A DNA stretch of 64,000 bases. It comes from Acidithiobacillus marinus (GTDB lineage Bacteria; Pseudomonadota; Gammaproteobacteria; Acidithiobacillales; Acidithiobacillaceae). Every line of letters starts with the position of its first letter. Position 1 is the first letter of the stretch. Positions 17,971 to 25,826 of this stretch are shown here, piece by piece. The DNA is taken from contig NZ_MXAV01000040.1 of NCBI RefSeq assembly GCF_002847505.1, forward strand, positions 1-64,000, written 5' to 3'. The position numbers were made by a program, and so were the translations under genes. The notes beneath the pieces were generated by a model, which saw nothing but the letters and a program-made list of their open reading frames with translations, did not search any database and was not told where the DNA came from.

Positions 17971-18228
17971 ATGGCAAATGTGAATGTCAGAAATCTGCCC
18001 GATGAGGTACATCGGGCCATCCGAATCCAGGCCGCCCATCATGGTCGCAGCACCGAGGCGGAAATCCGCGACATCCTGGAGCGGGCGGCTAAGCCGGAGG
18101 GGCGCGTGAAGCTTGGCTCGTTTCTGGCCTCTATCGCTCGCGAGGCGAGCGGTTTAACAGATGAAGAAGCCGCCATCTTCGAGAGCGCGCGCATCAAGAC
18201 CCCAGCCCGAGCAGCGAACTTTGAATGA
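17971..18228 (+). CDS. FitA-like ribbon-helix-helix antitoxin
   Basis: 85 residues. 'ANVNVRNLPDEVHRAIRIQAAHHGRSTEAEIRDIL' is the Arc/FitA ribbon-helix-helix; the tail would neutralise the PIN toxin. The ATG at 17971 follows GGAG by nine bases; an upstream ATG (17956) is in frame but is not part of the family. Its end overlaps the toxin start by ATGA. Confidence 0.9.
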   Translation: MANVNVRNLPDEVHRAIRIQAAHHGRSTEAEIRDILERAAKPEGRVKLGSFLASIAREASGLTDEEAAIFESARIKTPARAANFE

Positions 18229-18677
18229 TTCTACTCGATACCAACGTCATTTCGGAGCCGCAGCGCCCGGCTCCGAATACCCATGTCCTTAAATGGCTCG
18301 ACGCGCAAGCGCTGGAAACACTTTACCTGTCTGCGATCACGGTAGCCGAGTTGCGTGCGGGTATCGCGCTGATATCGGCCGGAAAGCGTCGGGACAGCCT
18401 GCATGAAAATTTGGAAAAGCGCTTATTACCGATGTTCGCCAACCGGGTATTGTCGTTCGATATGGCTTGCACGAAAGCCTATGCTGAGCTGCTGGCCAAG
18501 TCCCGCGCTATCGGCTTGGCGATAGAAACGGCCGACGCCTTCATTGCAGCCGTCGCCCTCGCCAACGGCTTCACCGTTGCCACCCGCGACACCAGTCCTT
18601 ATGAAGCTGCCGGGGTGAACGTCATCAATCCATGGGAGGCAAAGCAATCACCCGGGGTACGAAACCCCCGGCTTTAG
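18225..18677 (+). CDS. FitB-like PIN-domain toxin
   Basis: 150 residues. The PIN acidic set is intact: D5 in 'ILLDTNVISEP', E44-region 'ITVAELRAGI', 'IETADAFIAAVA' and 'VATRDTSPYEAAG'. FitB homologues normally end near 'NPWEA'; here about ten more residues ('KQSPGVRNPRL') are encoded by sequence that looks like an IS200/IS605 end, so the tail probably came from an insertion-deletion. The pair should still be functional. Confidence 0.88.
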   Translation: MILLDTNVISEPQRPAPNTHVLKWLDAQALETLYLSAITVAELRAGIALISAGKRRDSLHENLEKRLLPMFANRVLSFDMACTKAYAELLAKSRAIGLAIETADAFIAAVALANGFTVATRDTSPYEAAGVNVINPWEAKQSPGVRNPRL

Positions 18678-18985
18678 CCGTGGGTAGGCTCAGGGCATCC
18701 TTTATCACACATGGAGCTGCGCGTCGGGTCCAGGTAACAACGCCAGACGCCCAAAGCGGTTCGTGAGCAGATCGATAAGCGTTCAGCGAACCCACCCAGC
18801 GAGTAGTTGCTGATCAGGCTAGTGCCGGATTTTTCCAGTCTGTCTCATCCCGCTGCAGGGGGTGACGCGGGAAATAGGTACACCGACCCACTGATATTGG
18901 GACTCCTGCCGATAAAGGGGCGGATGATCCACATGTTTGGCGGTCAAACTAAAGCTCCCGGCTTTGTCGGGAGATATTTACTCAT
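18652..18985. mobile_element. IS200/IS605-like end remnants, no transposase
   Basis: This ~310-base gap without a gene holds two hairpins of the type seen at IS200/IS605 right ends: one at about 18657-18677 around CCCCCGGCTTTAGCCGTGGG and one at about 18954-18973 around CTCCCGGCTTTGTCGGGAG. Nothing between them encodes TnpA or TnpB. It may be the scar of a deleted element. The assignment rests on hairpin similarity only. Confidence 0.35.
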
Positions 18986-18989
18986 TGTG

Positions 18990-20219
18990 CTAATCAGGTT
19001 TTGATTTTAGATAATTAATATCATTTATTATTTTTAAAGCTGAACTTTCACCAAAATACTCACTTAATATGGGTATGTTATTAACATGATCCCGATTGAT
19101 GGTTAATTCATTGATGATCGCGGCGGCAAATTGCTCAGGAGTGTCTGCAATTATAAACAGATTTTTTATTTTCTCAGGCAATCCTAACAAGCTGTTTGAG
19201 CGGGCTATCATAGGTCTACCATGCTTGGCCATTTCTATATTTTTCAACTGTATTCCACCAGCGGATTCTACAGGATTTAAATATATTTGCCCATTTGAAA
19301 GTGCCAAAGAAGAGTCAGGAGGGTTTTCGTATAGTTTTATTTGTCCGTGTTTTGATATTTCGTGTATCAATTTTTTTGGGGGGTTTGATCCAGATATGAT
19401 CAGGTTGACGCTACTACGTGTTTTCCAAACTATAGGCATTACTTTTGTGATAAGCCACATTATTCCGTTGACATTGTTTAAGGTATTAAGATTGCCCATA
19501 AATGAAAGGTTGAATTCTGGGGTTTCATTTATTAGGATTTCTTCATTTAGGTCTATGAAGGGAAGTATTGTTTTTCCTTTTTGATCGCCAAGGCGTTTAA
19601 AAAAATTGCAATCATTATCAGATATGTAATAATTAATATATGAATTATTGATGATTTTTAACTCAAAGGATTTTAAATGAAGGCAGCTAATTAAATTTAC
19701 TATCTTTGCTCTTATGCTTTTTGCGTATCTGCCTTGGTTCTTGATATAAAGAAACTCAATATTGTGCGACCTATAAAATATCGGTGCTTTAGTTTTTTTA
19801 TGAAGATGAAAAGCTAGAAGGGCACCATACCAGCCATGTAGAAATATAATATCAGGATCAAATCTTATCGTTTCTTCGGATATGGTAACTAATTGGTTTT
19901 TTTGGGGCCATCGAATGTTGGCAAACCATGGGTTTTGGAGTAAGAGGTGTGCTCGCTTTAATCTAAATAAAAACTTCCTTGATAGTTTAATAAGATGATG
20001 TATTTCGCAAACGGACAGGATGATGTTGTTATTATTAATGTTAAGCTCCTTGTCGTCCCATGAAATCATTTGTATTCGAGCGCCTGCTTTTGATAAAAGT
20101 ACCAAACTATTCCACATATCAAGTTTTCCTCCATGAATAGGAGGGTATGGTGTATTATGGCACAAGACTAAGATTTTTACCTGAGAAATCTCTGTGTTTA
20201 TGCTGTAATCAGTATTCAT
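18990..20219 (-). CDS. Glycosyltransferase (GT-B, family 4-like)
   Basis: 409 residues. N-terminal 'ILVLCHNTPYPPIHGGKLD' is the glycine-rich loop of sugar transferases that build exopolysaccharide or O-antigen; 'FYRSHNIEFLY' and C-terminal 'NPVESAGGIQLKNIEMAKHGRPMIA' are the nucleotide-sugar binding region of GT4 enzymes. The DNA is AT-rich with many AAT/ATA codons, unlike the flanking genes, which suggests horizontal acquisition. It ends a minus-strand group with the methyltransferase and flippase. Confidence 0.8.
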   Translation of the reverse strand: MNTDYSINTEISQVKILVLCHNTPYPPIHGGKLDMWNSLVLLSKAGARIQMISWDDKELNINNNNIILSVCEIHHLIKLSRKFLFRLKRAHLLLQNPWFANIRWPQKNQLVTISEETIRFDPDIIFLHGWYGALLAFHLHKKTKAPIFYRSHNIEFLYIKNQGRYAKSIRAKIVNLISCLHLKSFELKIINNSYINYYISDNDCNFFKRLGDQKGKTILPFIDLNEEILINETPEFNLSFMGNLNTLNNVNGIMWLITKVMPIVWKTRSSVNLIISGSNPPKKLIHEISKHGQIKLYENPPDSSLALSNGQIYLNPVESAGGIQLKNIEMAKHGRPMIARSNSLLGLPEKIKNLFIIADTPEQFAAAIINELTINRDHVNNIPILSEYFGESSALKIINDINYLKSKPD

Positions 20220-20220
20220 G

Positions 20221-21026
20221 TTAACTCTTCATCGCTATGATTGCATATACTAAATATGCTCTTGAGATATCGTTTCGCTCATCAAGTGAATAGGCTAACG
20301 GGCCAGTATAAATTATTTTAACCTCCTTAAATCCAACCCACTGTAATAGAAATACCAAATATTCCTGAGTGATTGGGCGCACATGGGTTGGGTCTGTGTA
20401 GAACGCATTAAATGCAAATTTGTTTTTTGGGTTGATGGTTTCAATGAGAATAATCCCGTCTTTTGTGAGTGAGTTGTATATTCCTTTTAGTAAATTTAAA
20501 ATGTCATCGCTCGGTATGTGTTCAATCACCTCAATAAGTGAAACGCCTGAAAACTGTGTTGAATTGTTGCAAAAAACTCTAAAGCATTTGCCCTGATAAC
20601 ATTAATGTTATTATTTTGAGCCCTTACTACCTCTTGTTCATTTTCATCGATTCCAATAGCTTGTATTCCATTGGAAGTTAAAAAACTTAAAAATTCACCT
20701 GCACCGCAGCCAACATCGACAAAAATTTTTTTTGTGTTTCTTGGGATATGTGGTAGATATGTCTCATATTGCTGATGTAATCCGTTTTCATAACCATCTT
20801 CCCATATTTCACTAAAATAGCTATAGAACTGCTCTTTGCTTCGCTCTGGATCTGGTGGATGGCCAATGCGTGAGATAGCGCGATCCAAAAAAGGCTCTGC
20901 TAGGATAGTGGAGGTAAAAGGGAGAGGAAAGCTGCTCCTCCCCAGTAATGCTGCTAGCCATTTAACTGGTATAAAGAAAGGGGTCTTTCGCAAAATATAT
21001 TTAATTTTTTTCATGTATTCAATCAT
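20221..21026 (-). pseudogene. SAM-dependent methyltransferase, frameshifted
   Basis: Two frames together make one class-I methyltransferase. The first (21026-20526) carries motif I, 'FVDVGCGAGEFLSFL', and stops after 'ALEFFATIQHS'. The second picks up as 'STQFSGVSLIEVIEHIPSDD' and runs to 20221 with 'GIILIETINPKNK'. Adding one T to a run of six T near 20570 joins them cleanly. So either one base was lost or the sequence has an error in the homopolymer. It probably modified a cell-surface sugar. It is AT-rich like its neighbour. Confidence 0.75.
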
Positions 21027-21030
21027 CTAT

Positions 21031-22497
21031 TCATGAGTGTTTTGATATGATGGAGGTTCTTTTCCAGAAGGATAAATTAATGCGTTGTGCCTCTGGTAGC
21101 AGGTAATATGAGATGCCTAGTGAAACTGCAAGAACCATAACTCCTGTTAAAATATAAATAGTGACTGTTAGCGATGAGGAAGCTATGATTGTGGCGGAGA
21201 TAATAGGCGTCAATGTCAGGCTAGTTGCCCGTCCGAAAGTTTTGATGGTGCGGGTGGCTATAAAGCAAAAAACTGCATCTGCTCCGCTCCGCAGCGCCCA
21301 AGCTACTGCGGCACCGACAATTCCTTGCCAAGCGATGAGTGTCCATAAGATAAGTAAAAATGGCAGAAGCTCTGCAAGATAGAACTTAGTCATGAGGTCC
21401 GGTCTCCCTCGAGCAGGCATGTAGGTATAGGGTATTAATGAGGGCCCATTAATCCATATTCCTAGTAACAAAATGATGGCTACTGGAGTCATCTTCGCCG
21501 CCAAAGTTGCGCCAATCCAGAGTGTAAGAAATGGGTGTATGACCAGTATGGCAAGGACGATAAAGGGGGTCTGTAAGGCTGCGAGGGCCGTGACTGCCTG
21601 ATGCAAGAGTTCTTTGGCATCTTCCTCTTTTGCTTGCGAGAACCGTGGGAAGAGGGTGGTGCTAAGGGCATAAGGCAGGTAGCTGAGGCGCTGGGTAAGA
21701 TTGAAAGGAACGGTGTAAGCGGTGACTGCAATGGCACCAAGACGGCTACCAATGATCAGTCTATCAATGATAGTAAGCAACGGGATAACGGCACCGGAAA
21801 CGCTTACCCAGCCACCGAATCGTAACAGAGGTCCGATTTCAGCACGATGCAGGGTAGGCCAACCCGCAAAGGGCAATCTGAGCGCGGTCAACCAGAACAT
21901 GACCAACACTCCTGTTAAACGTCCGGCTAGAGCCGCTGCAATGAGGGCGGCGATACTGCCATGATCCAGGGCAACACTGAGTAGAGGGAAAGTCTGTAGG
22001 CTGATGACGCCGACGATCTGGCTCGCATTGAGGGAAAAAAATGCCTGACGGGCTTCGAGAGTGCCAGCAAGGACGGAGATTACGGCAATGAGAGGAACGA
22101 TGGCAGCAAGCCACGGGATGGCCTTTTGGGCTTCGCTGCGCAACGCCGCAGGAATCTGAAAAATATCGGCAAAGAGCCAGTGACCGAGAAAATAAAGAAT
22201 GATTCCTCCCAGCGCACCCATGCCTGCGCTGATAAGAAACGCGGTCCAGAAAGTCCGGTTGCGTTCTTCACTGCTTTCCTGCCGGGCGATCCGCTGAGCT
22301 ACAGCCCGACCCAGCCCGAGGTCAAAGGCGCCGAAATAGCCAAGCAAGGTAAAGGCAAGGAGCAAGACTCCATAGCGAATTTCACCGATCCAGCGCAGAT
22401 ATAGGGGTACAGTGGCTAATGAAACTAAAGTTGGTATCACTAAACCTGCAAGATTGATGAATGTGGAGCGGGCGATGCGCGGGTGAGGGGTAGTCAT
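21031..22497 (-). CDS. Polysaccharide flippase, Wzx/MATE-like
   Basis: 488 residues with 12-14 hydrophobic segments spread over the whole length. The N-terminal stretch 'TFINLAGLVIPTLVSLATVPLYLRWIGEIRYGVLLL' is typical of Wzx and related exporters, and 'FDLGLGRAVAQRIAR' is the conserved cytosolic loop. It would flip lipid-linked oligosaccharides across the inner membrane. It leads the minus-strand group with the methyltransferase and glycosyltransferase. No polymerase gene (wzy) is present here. Base composition is closer to the chromosome average than that of its two neighbours. Confidence 0.82.
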   Translation of the reverse strand: MTTPHPRIARSTFINLAGLVIPTLVSLATVPLYLRWIGEIRYGVLLLAFTLLGYFGAFDLGLGRAVAQRIARQESSEERNRTFWTAFLISAGMGALGGIILYFLGHWLFADIFQIPAALRSEAQKAIPWLAAIVPLIAVISVLAGTLEARQAFFSLNASQIVGVISLQTFPLLSVALDHGSIAALIAAALAGRLTGVLVMFWLTALRLPFAGWPTLHRAEIGPLLRFGGWVSVSGAVIPLLTIIDRLIIGSRLGAIAVTAYTVPFNLTQRLSYLPYALSTTLFPRFSQAKEEDAKELLHQAVTALAALQTPFIVLAILVIHPFLTLWIGATLAAKMTPVAIILLLGIWINGPSLIPYTYMPARGRPDLMTKFYLAELLPFLLILWTLIAWQGIVGAAVAWALRSGADAVFCFIATRTIKTFGRATSLTLTPIISATIIASSSLTVTIYILTGVMVLAVSLGISYYLLPEAQRINLSFWKRTSIISKHS

Positions 22498-22615
22498 GAC
22501 CAGGTCTTGGAAGTTATTTTATCAAGGACTAATAGATTATCCGCTTCCAAGTGGAAACTTTCTGAATGCCGCCGGTAGATGATACCGGTATGTTTAGCGC
22601 TAATACGCATGACCT

Positions 22616-23182
22616 TCAATCCACCCACAGCCCAGAAAGATCAAGAGTAACAGCGGCAAAGGGATCAATGGCGACCTGATCATCCCCTGCCCAGGTTCCC
22701 AGCAGCAGCCAGTGACCATCCTGATTGATATAAGCCTCCAGAGTGCGTATGTCGGGATCAATTAGCCAGCAGTGCGCGACTCCTGCGGCAGCATAGCGCG
22801 GCAGCTTGAGGGCTCGATCAGGGCAGGCGGTAGCGGGGGAGAGCACTTCGCAGACCCAATCGGGGGCCATTTCGAACCAGGCCGTCTTGGGGAGGGCAGG
22901 CATCCGCTCCCGACGCCATCCGGCCAGGTCGGGGACGAAAATATCTGCACCCAGGTGCAGCTCGGGTTCATCCAGAATCCACCAGCCACCGGGGCCACCC
23001 GCGCCTTGGTCAAAGGGACTGCCGACCTTGTTGCCTAAGGCCGAAGAAGCGCGGACATGGCCTGGGGCGGGTCGAGGGTGGGTGTGTAGCTGTCCGTCAA
23101 TAATCTCCCCTACCATGTTTTCAGGCAGGTTGAAAAGATCTTCATAGCGCGCAAGGCGTTCTGTTTTCAAGCGGCTATACAT
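22616..23182 (-). CDS. Uma2-family (DUF820) putative restriction endonuclease-fold protein
   Basis: 188 residues. Uma2 features: 'YEDLFNLPENMVGEIIDGQLHTHPRP', 'LGADIFVPDLAGWRRERMP' and 'PDWVCEVLSPATACPDRALKLPRYAAAGVAHCWLIDP', giving the D...ExK-like PD-(D/E)XK core. The biological role of the family is unknown. The ATG at 23182 follows GGGAG by six bases and overlaps the HicB-like gene stop by 8 nt. Internally deleted copies of the same gene occur at 26137 and 27149. Confidence 0.85.
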   Translation of the reverse strand: MYSRLKTERLARYEDLFNLPENMVGEIIDGQLHTHPRPAPGHVRASSALGNKVGSPFDQGAGGPGGWWILDEPELHLGADIFVPDLAGWRRERMPALPKTAWFEMAPDWVCEVLSPATACPDRALKLPRYAAAGVAHCWLIDPDIRTLEAYINQDGHWLLLGTWAGDDQVAIDPFAAVTLDLSGLWVD

Positions 23183-23534
23183 GGTGCTCCCGCCTCCCCA
23201 GACCTTCCGCAAGGAAGGTCAACACCAGGCTATTGAGGGAGACCCCCTCAGCTTTGGCTCGCGTTGTCAGTTGCGCGTGGATCGTTTTGGGCACGCGGGC
23301 GACAAACTTGCCTGACGCCACGCCGCCGCTGTTAGGTGCGGGGACCGGAAAACCTTTTGCCTCCAGTGCGGTGATCGTGGCCACAAGGGCATCATGGCCG
23401 TTGGAGATGGCTTCCTCAACGGTTTCACCGTCAGAAATGCACTCGGAAAAATCCGGATAAGAGATGAGATAGCCACCGCCCTCTGCTTCGGACAGTGGGC
23501 GAATTTCGAAGGGATACTCGTCAAGATTTTTCAT
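23175..23534 (-). CDS. HicB-family antitoxin-like protein
   Basis: About 119 residues from the ATG at 23534. The HicB partial RNase-H fold is seen in 'YPFEIRPLSEAEGGGYLISYPDFSECISDGETVEEAISNGHDAL', and the C-terminal DNA-binding ribbon-helix-helix is 'GKFVARVPKTIHAQLTTRAKAEGVSLNSLVLTFLAEGL'. No hicA toxin gene is adjacent; the neighbours are a Uma2 gene (8-nt overlap) and an MNT stub. It may be an orphan antitoxin, or it may regulate the Uma2 gene. The start is uncertain (23573 is also possible). Confidence 0.8.
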   Translation of the reverse strand: MKNLDEYPFEIRPLSEAEGGGYLISYPDFSECISDGETVEEAISNGHDALVATITALEAKGFPVPAPNSGGVASGKFVARVPKTIHAQLTTRAKAEGVSLNSLVLTFLAEGLGRREHHV

Positions 23535-23559
23535 GGGTATGATAGTGTTACGTGTAATA

Positions 23560-23697
23560 TCATATGTCAACATCGATACCCCCGCCCCGCTTGCTGTCAT
23601 CCACCCGCGAACCAATAAACCAAACCCGCGCCTCGGGGCCGAAGCTTTCCTCGGCGGACTGGCGGATGAGGGCGACTTGCTCGGAGCTGAGGCGCAT
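23560..23697 (-). pseudogene. MNT nucleotidyltransferase stub, 45 codons
   Basis: The minus strand from the ATG at 23697 encodes 'MRLSSEQVALIRQSAEESFG' and 'GSRVDDSKRGGGIDVDI' then stops. This is only the shared 5' module of the MNT genes upstream in the array; the first catalytic Asp is Gly and nothing of the variable part remains. It lies 4 bases after the fourth HEPN gene, exactly where a fifth full MNT gene would be expected. Confidence 0.8.
23581..23697 (-). repeat. MNT 5' module, copy 5 (in stub)
   Basis: One of five dispersed copies of a ~118-bp segment spanning codons 1-39 of the MNT genes. Other copies: 24405-24522, 25215-25332, 26005-26122 and 27026-27143. By eye they match at most positions, while the sequence immediately beyond them differs between copies. 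This copy is the most diverged. Confidence 0.85.
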
Positions 23698-23701
23698 GGG
23701 G

Positions 23702-24223
23702 TTATTCCTTACCCGTTAAGATCATGAGCTCAGGTTTCCAGCCGGGAATGCGCGTTGCGCGGTGCTGGAGTTCGATATAGGTGGCTTGCAGTACCGGGAT
23801 GAAGTGGTGGGCTCGCTCTAGACTGGCCAGCATGACTTCTGGACCCGGCAGGTATTCGTGTACCAATCGGTTACGGAGGGCGCGCATCTCCATCCAGTCC
23901 TGGGCTTGCTCGATGATGCCCAGTGCTTCGGCACGATTAAGATGATCAATGACGCTGCCAGTGGGTTCGAGGACAGCCTGGAGATATGTCGGTAAAGCCT
24001 TACCCATGAGGGTATCCTGCATCCGTCCGAACTTGGCGCCAAAGGATTCCAGCCGGTCGATACCCTCGGGCGTGGTGAGAATGCTGTCGAGCCAGGCATC
24101 GTCGAGTCGGCTATGATCGTCGAAAAGGCGGCGGGTAACCCCTTGAAGCAGCGTGTCCTCCCGCTCCAGGGTGACCAGGATCAGAGCGAGGCGTTGGAGA
24201 ACGTCGCTGGGTATGCGAATCAT
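23702..24223 (-). CDS. HepT-like HEPN toxin (array member 4)
   Basis: 173 residues, all-helical. The HEPN motif RX4HXY is present as RNRLVHEY at residues 117-124, the same motif whose tyrosine is modified by MntA in the Shewanella HepT-MntA system. It shares with the other members a mid-protein 'FGRMQDTLMGKALP' block. Sequence outside these blocks differs strongly from the other copies. Its ATG overlaps the preceding MNT gene stop by 4 nt (24220-24223). Expected activity: RNA cleavage, inferred from family. Confidence 0.82.
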   Translation of the reverse strand: MIRIPSDVLQRLALILVTLEREDTLLQGVTRRLFDDHSRLDDAWLDSILTTPEGIDRLESFGAKFGRMQDTLMGKALPTYLQAVLEPTGSVIDHLNRAEALGIIEQAQDWMEMRALRNRLVHEYLPGPEVMLASLERAHHFIPVLQATYIELQHRATRIPGWKPELMILTGKE

Positions 24224-24522
24224 GTAAGAGGGATCCCTGTGCGGCGGGCGATCTGGTGGATGGCTTGGGGGGTGCTGTCTGCGGCCCGGATGACAATATC
24301 TATGCGTTGTTCTCCCAATCGGCGTTGCAGCAGGCTCCAGAACTTCAATTGTTGATCAAGGGCATCTGCGCTGGGTTGGGGGCTCTCTATATAGAGGTCG
24401 ATATCCCCGCCCCGCTTGCTGTCATCCACCCGCGATCCAAAAAGCCAGACGCGGGCCTCGGGGCCGAAGCTTTCTGCGGCGGCCTGGCGGATGATGGCGA
24501 CTTGCTCGGGGCTGAGGCGCAT
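24220..24522 (-). CDS. MNT-domain nucleotidyltransferase antitoxin (array member 4)
   Basis: 100 residues. Minimal nucleotidyltransferase: 'MRLSPEQVAIIRQAAAESFG', then GS at 29-30 and DID at 40-42 (GSX9DXD), then a third acidic site in 'IDIVIRA'. MntA-type proteins silence HEPN toxins by AMPylating the HXY tyrosine. The first ~40 codons are nearly identical to the other MNT genes of the array; the remaining 60 are unrelated to them beyond fold. Start ATG 24522, 4 bases after the previous HEPN stop; the toxin start overlaps its stop. Confidence 0.87.
   Translation of the reverse strand: MRLSPEQVAIIRQAAAESFGPEARVWLFGSRVDDSKRGGDIDLYIESPQPSADALDQQLKFWSLLQRRLGEQRIDIVIRAADSTPQAIHQIARRTGIPLT
24405..24522 (-). 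repeat. MNT 5' module, copy 4
   Basis: Second copy of the ~118-bp shared segment; ends at the start codon of its MNT gene and covers the GSX9DXD motif. Confidence 0.85.
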
Positions 24523-24526
24523 GTGG

Positions 24527-25042
24527 TTACTCGGTATCCGGCATGGTTTCGGCGGATGCTGCTGAGCGGTCCATGCCGGAGAGCAATCCATATTTTTGGC
24601 ACACGCCTGCAAACTTCTCGACGATAGCAATCAGGACATCCATGTTGTCGTACAGTGCATTGAGGTATCTGACTGCTGCCTGTGCGTCCAGATCATAGTC
24701 GTGGGTCAGTTGATTCCTCAGCGTGCGCAGCTCCAGCCAGACTTCCGGGCTGGTAATGATGCCCTCGTGTGCCATCCAGGTGATGACGTCGAAAAAGGTC
24801 CGGTACCGCTCACCCAGCATGGTGTGGGCGTGGCGCAGGGCGCCGGCAAGCTGATCTTGCAACTTGGCGAAGCGGTCGTTGAGCGCGGCCAGTCGCTCGG
24901 CGGCTTCCGGGTCGTCGAGGTCGGTGGCGGTAATCGGCCAGCGCAGCCGACTGGCGGAAAAGCGTAAACCGTCTCGCAGGCGTCGCAGCACCGCGAGCTG
25001 GCGCCCCAGAAGTGCCTGTTGTTCTTGATAGAGCGTGGTCAT
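24527..25042 (-). CDS. HepT-like HEPN toxin (array member 3)
   Basis: 171 residues, helical. RX4HXY is RNQLTHDY at residues 109-116, preceded by 'VWLELRTL'. A 'FAKLQDQLAGALR' block matches the position of 'FGRMQD' in the other copies. The N-terminal 30 residues are distinct from the other members. The ATG overlaps the upstream MNT stop by 4 nt, and the next MNT gene starts 4 bases after its stop, so the array reads as one polycistron. Confidence 0.8.
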   Translation of the reverse strand: MTTLYQEQQALLGRQLAVLRRLRDGLRFSASRLRWPITATDLDDPEAAERLAALNDRFAKLQDQLAGALRHAHTMLGERYRTFFDVITWMAHEGIITSPEVWLELRTLRNQLTHDYDLDAQAAVRYLNALYDNMDVLIAIVEKFAGVCQKYGLLSGMDRSAASAETMPDTE

Positions 25043-25332
25043 GTCAGGCGTATCCCTGTCATTCGGGCGATGTTGGCAATCGGTCCCGCTTGGTGGCCCG
25101 GCGTTTGGACCACGAGATCGGTAGGCAAGCGCAGTGCGTATTCTATGCGTGCCTGGGTACGCAGCAGGGCCTGTACCGGCAGATCCTGGTCATTTTCGAC
25201 AAACAGGTCGACATCGCCGCCAAGCTTGTCATCATCCACCCGCGAACCAAACAGCCAGACGCGGGCCTCGGGGCCGAAGCTTTCTTCGGCGGCCTGACAG
25301 ATGATGGCGACTTGCTCGGGGCTGAGGCGCAT
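25039..25332 (-). CDS. MNT-domain nucleotidyltransferase antitoxin (array member 3)
   Basis: 97 residues from the ATG at 25332. The shared 5' module gives 'MRLSPEQVAIICQAAEESFG' and GS...GGDVDLFVEN (GSX9DXD intact). The rest ('QALLRTQARIEYALRLPTDLVVQTPG') is private to this copy and carries the third Asp at 'TDLVV'. Coupled to the HEPN gene 24527-25042 by a 4-nt overlap; predicted to neutralise that toxin specifically. Confidence 0.85.
   Translation of the reverse strand: MRLSPEQVAIICQAAEESFGPEARVWLFGSRVDDDKLGGDVDLFVENDQDLPVQALLRTQARIEYALRLPTDLVVQTPGHQAGPIANIARMTGIRLT
25215..25332 (-). repeat. MNT 5' module, copy 3
   Basis: Third copy; a few substitutions at its inner end (AAGCTTGTCATC in place of CCGCTTGCTGTC), otherwise the same as the others. 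Confidence 0.85.
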
Positions 25333-25337
25333 GGGGT

Positions 25338-25826
25338 TCAAGACCAGGAAATGAGGCCGCGCTTGGCCAGGTCATTCAACAAGGCGTGGGCGGCGTCGGT
25401 AAGGATGTGAAGATGCGCGTGAGCGGTCTGCAGAGCGTTCGCGAGCACCATGGGGTCTTCTATATAGTCGTGGATCATCTGGTTGCGGAGTTGCCGTAGA
25501 GTGAGCCAGAGATCGGCAGAATCGATGAGGCCCAGCCGTTCTGCCCGATCCAGATTGTCGGTCATGGTGGCGGGATCTTCGCCCACGGCGCTGCGCCATG
25601 CCGGGAGGAGTTTGTCACCCACCGTATCCTGCAGGCGCCCGAAGCGGCTGACAAAAGCGTCCACCATTTCCGCGAGCTCGGGGTTGTCCTCAAGACTGCG
25701 TGCATTTTCCACCGTGAAGCCGGAGACAAAAAGACGTTGATCGGTGCTTCGCAAATGCAGGGTTTCGCGATCGACCACCCGTGCCAGAAATTGGAGGCGC
25801 TCCTGCAACTTGCGGGGGATGCTCAT
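25338..25826 (-). CDS. HepT-like HEPN toxin (array member 2)
   Basis: 162 residues, helical. RX4HXY is RNQMIHDY at residues 114-121. 'FVSRFGRLQDTVGDKLLPAW' is the block shared with members 1 and 4. Start overlaps the MNT gene 25823-26122 by 4 nt; the following MNT gene begins 5 bases beyond its stop. All motif residues are intact. Confidence 0.82.
   Translation of the reverse strand: MSIPRKLQERLQFLARVVDRETLHLRSTDQRLFVSGFTVENARSLEDNPELAEMVDAFVSRFGRLQDTVGDKLLPAWRSAVGEDPATMTDNLDRAERLGLIDSADLWLTLRQLRNQMIHDYIEDPMVLANALQTAHAHLHILTDAAHALLNDLAKRGLISWS

Noticed and set aside
17788-18042. 84-codon minus-strand frame opposite fitA
   Set aside because: It runs across the fitA start and a dead regulator in the wrong frame and resembles nothing.
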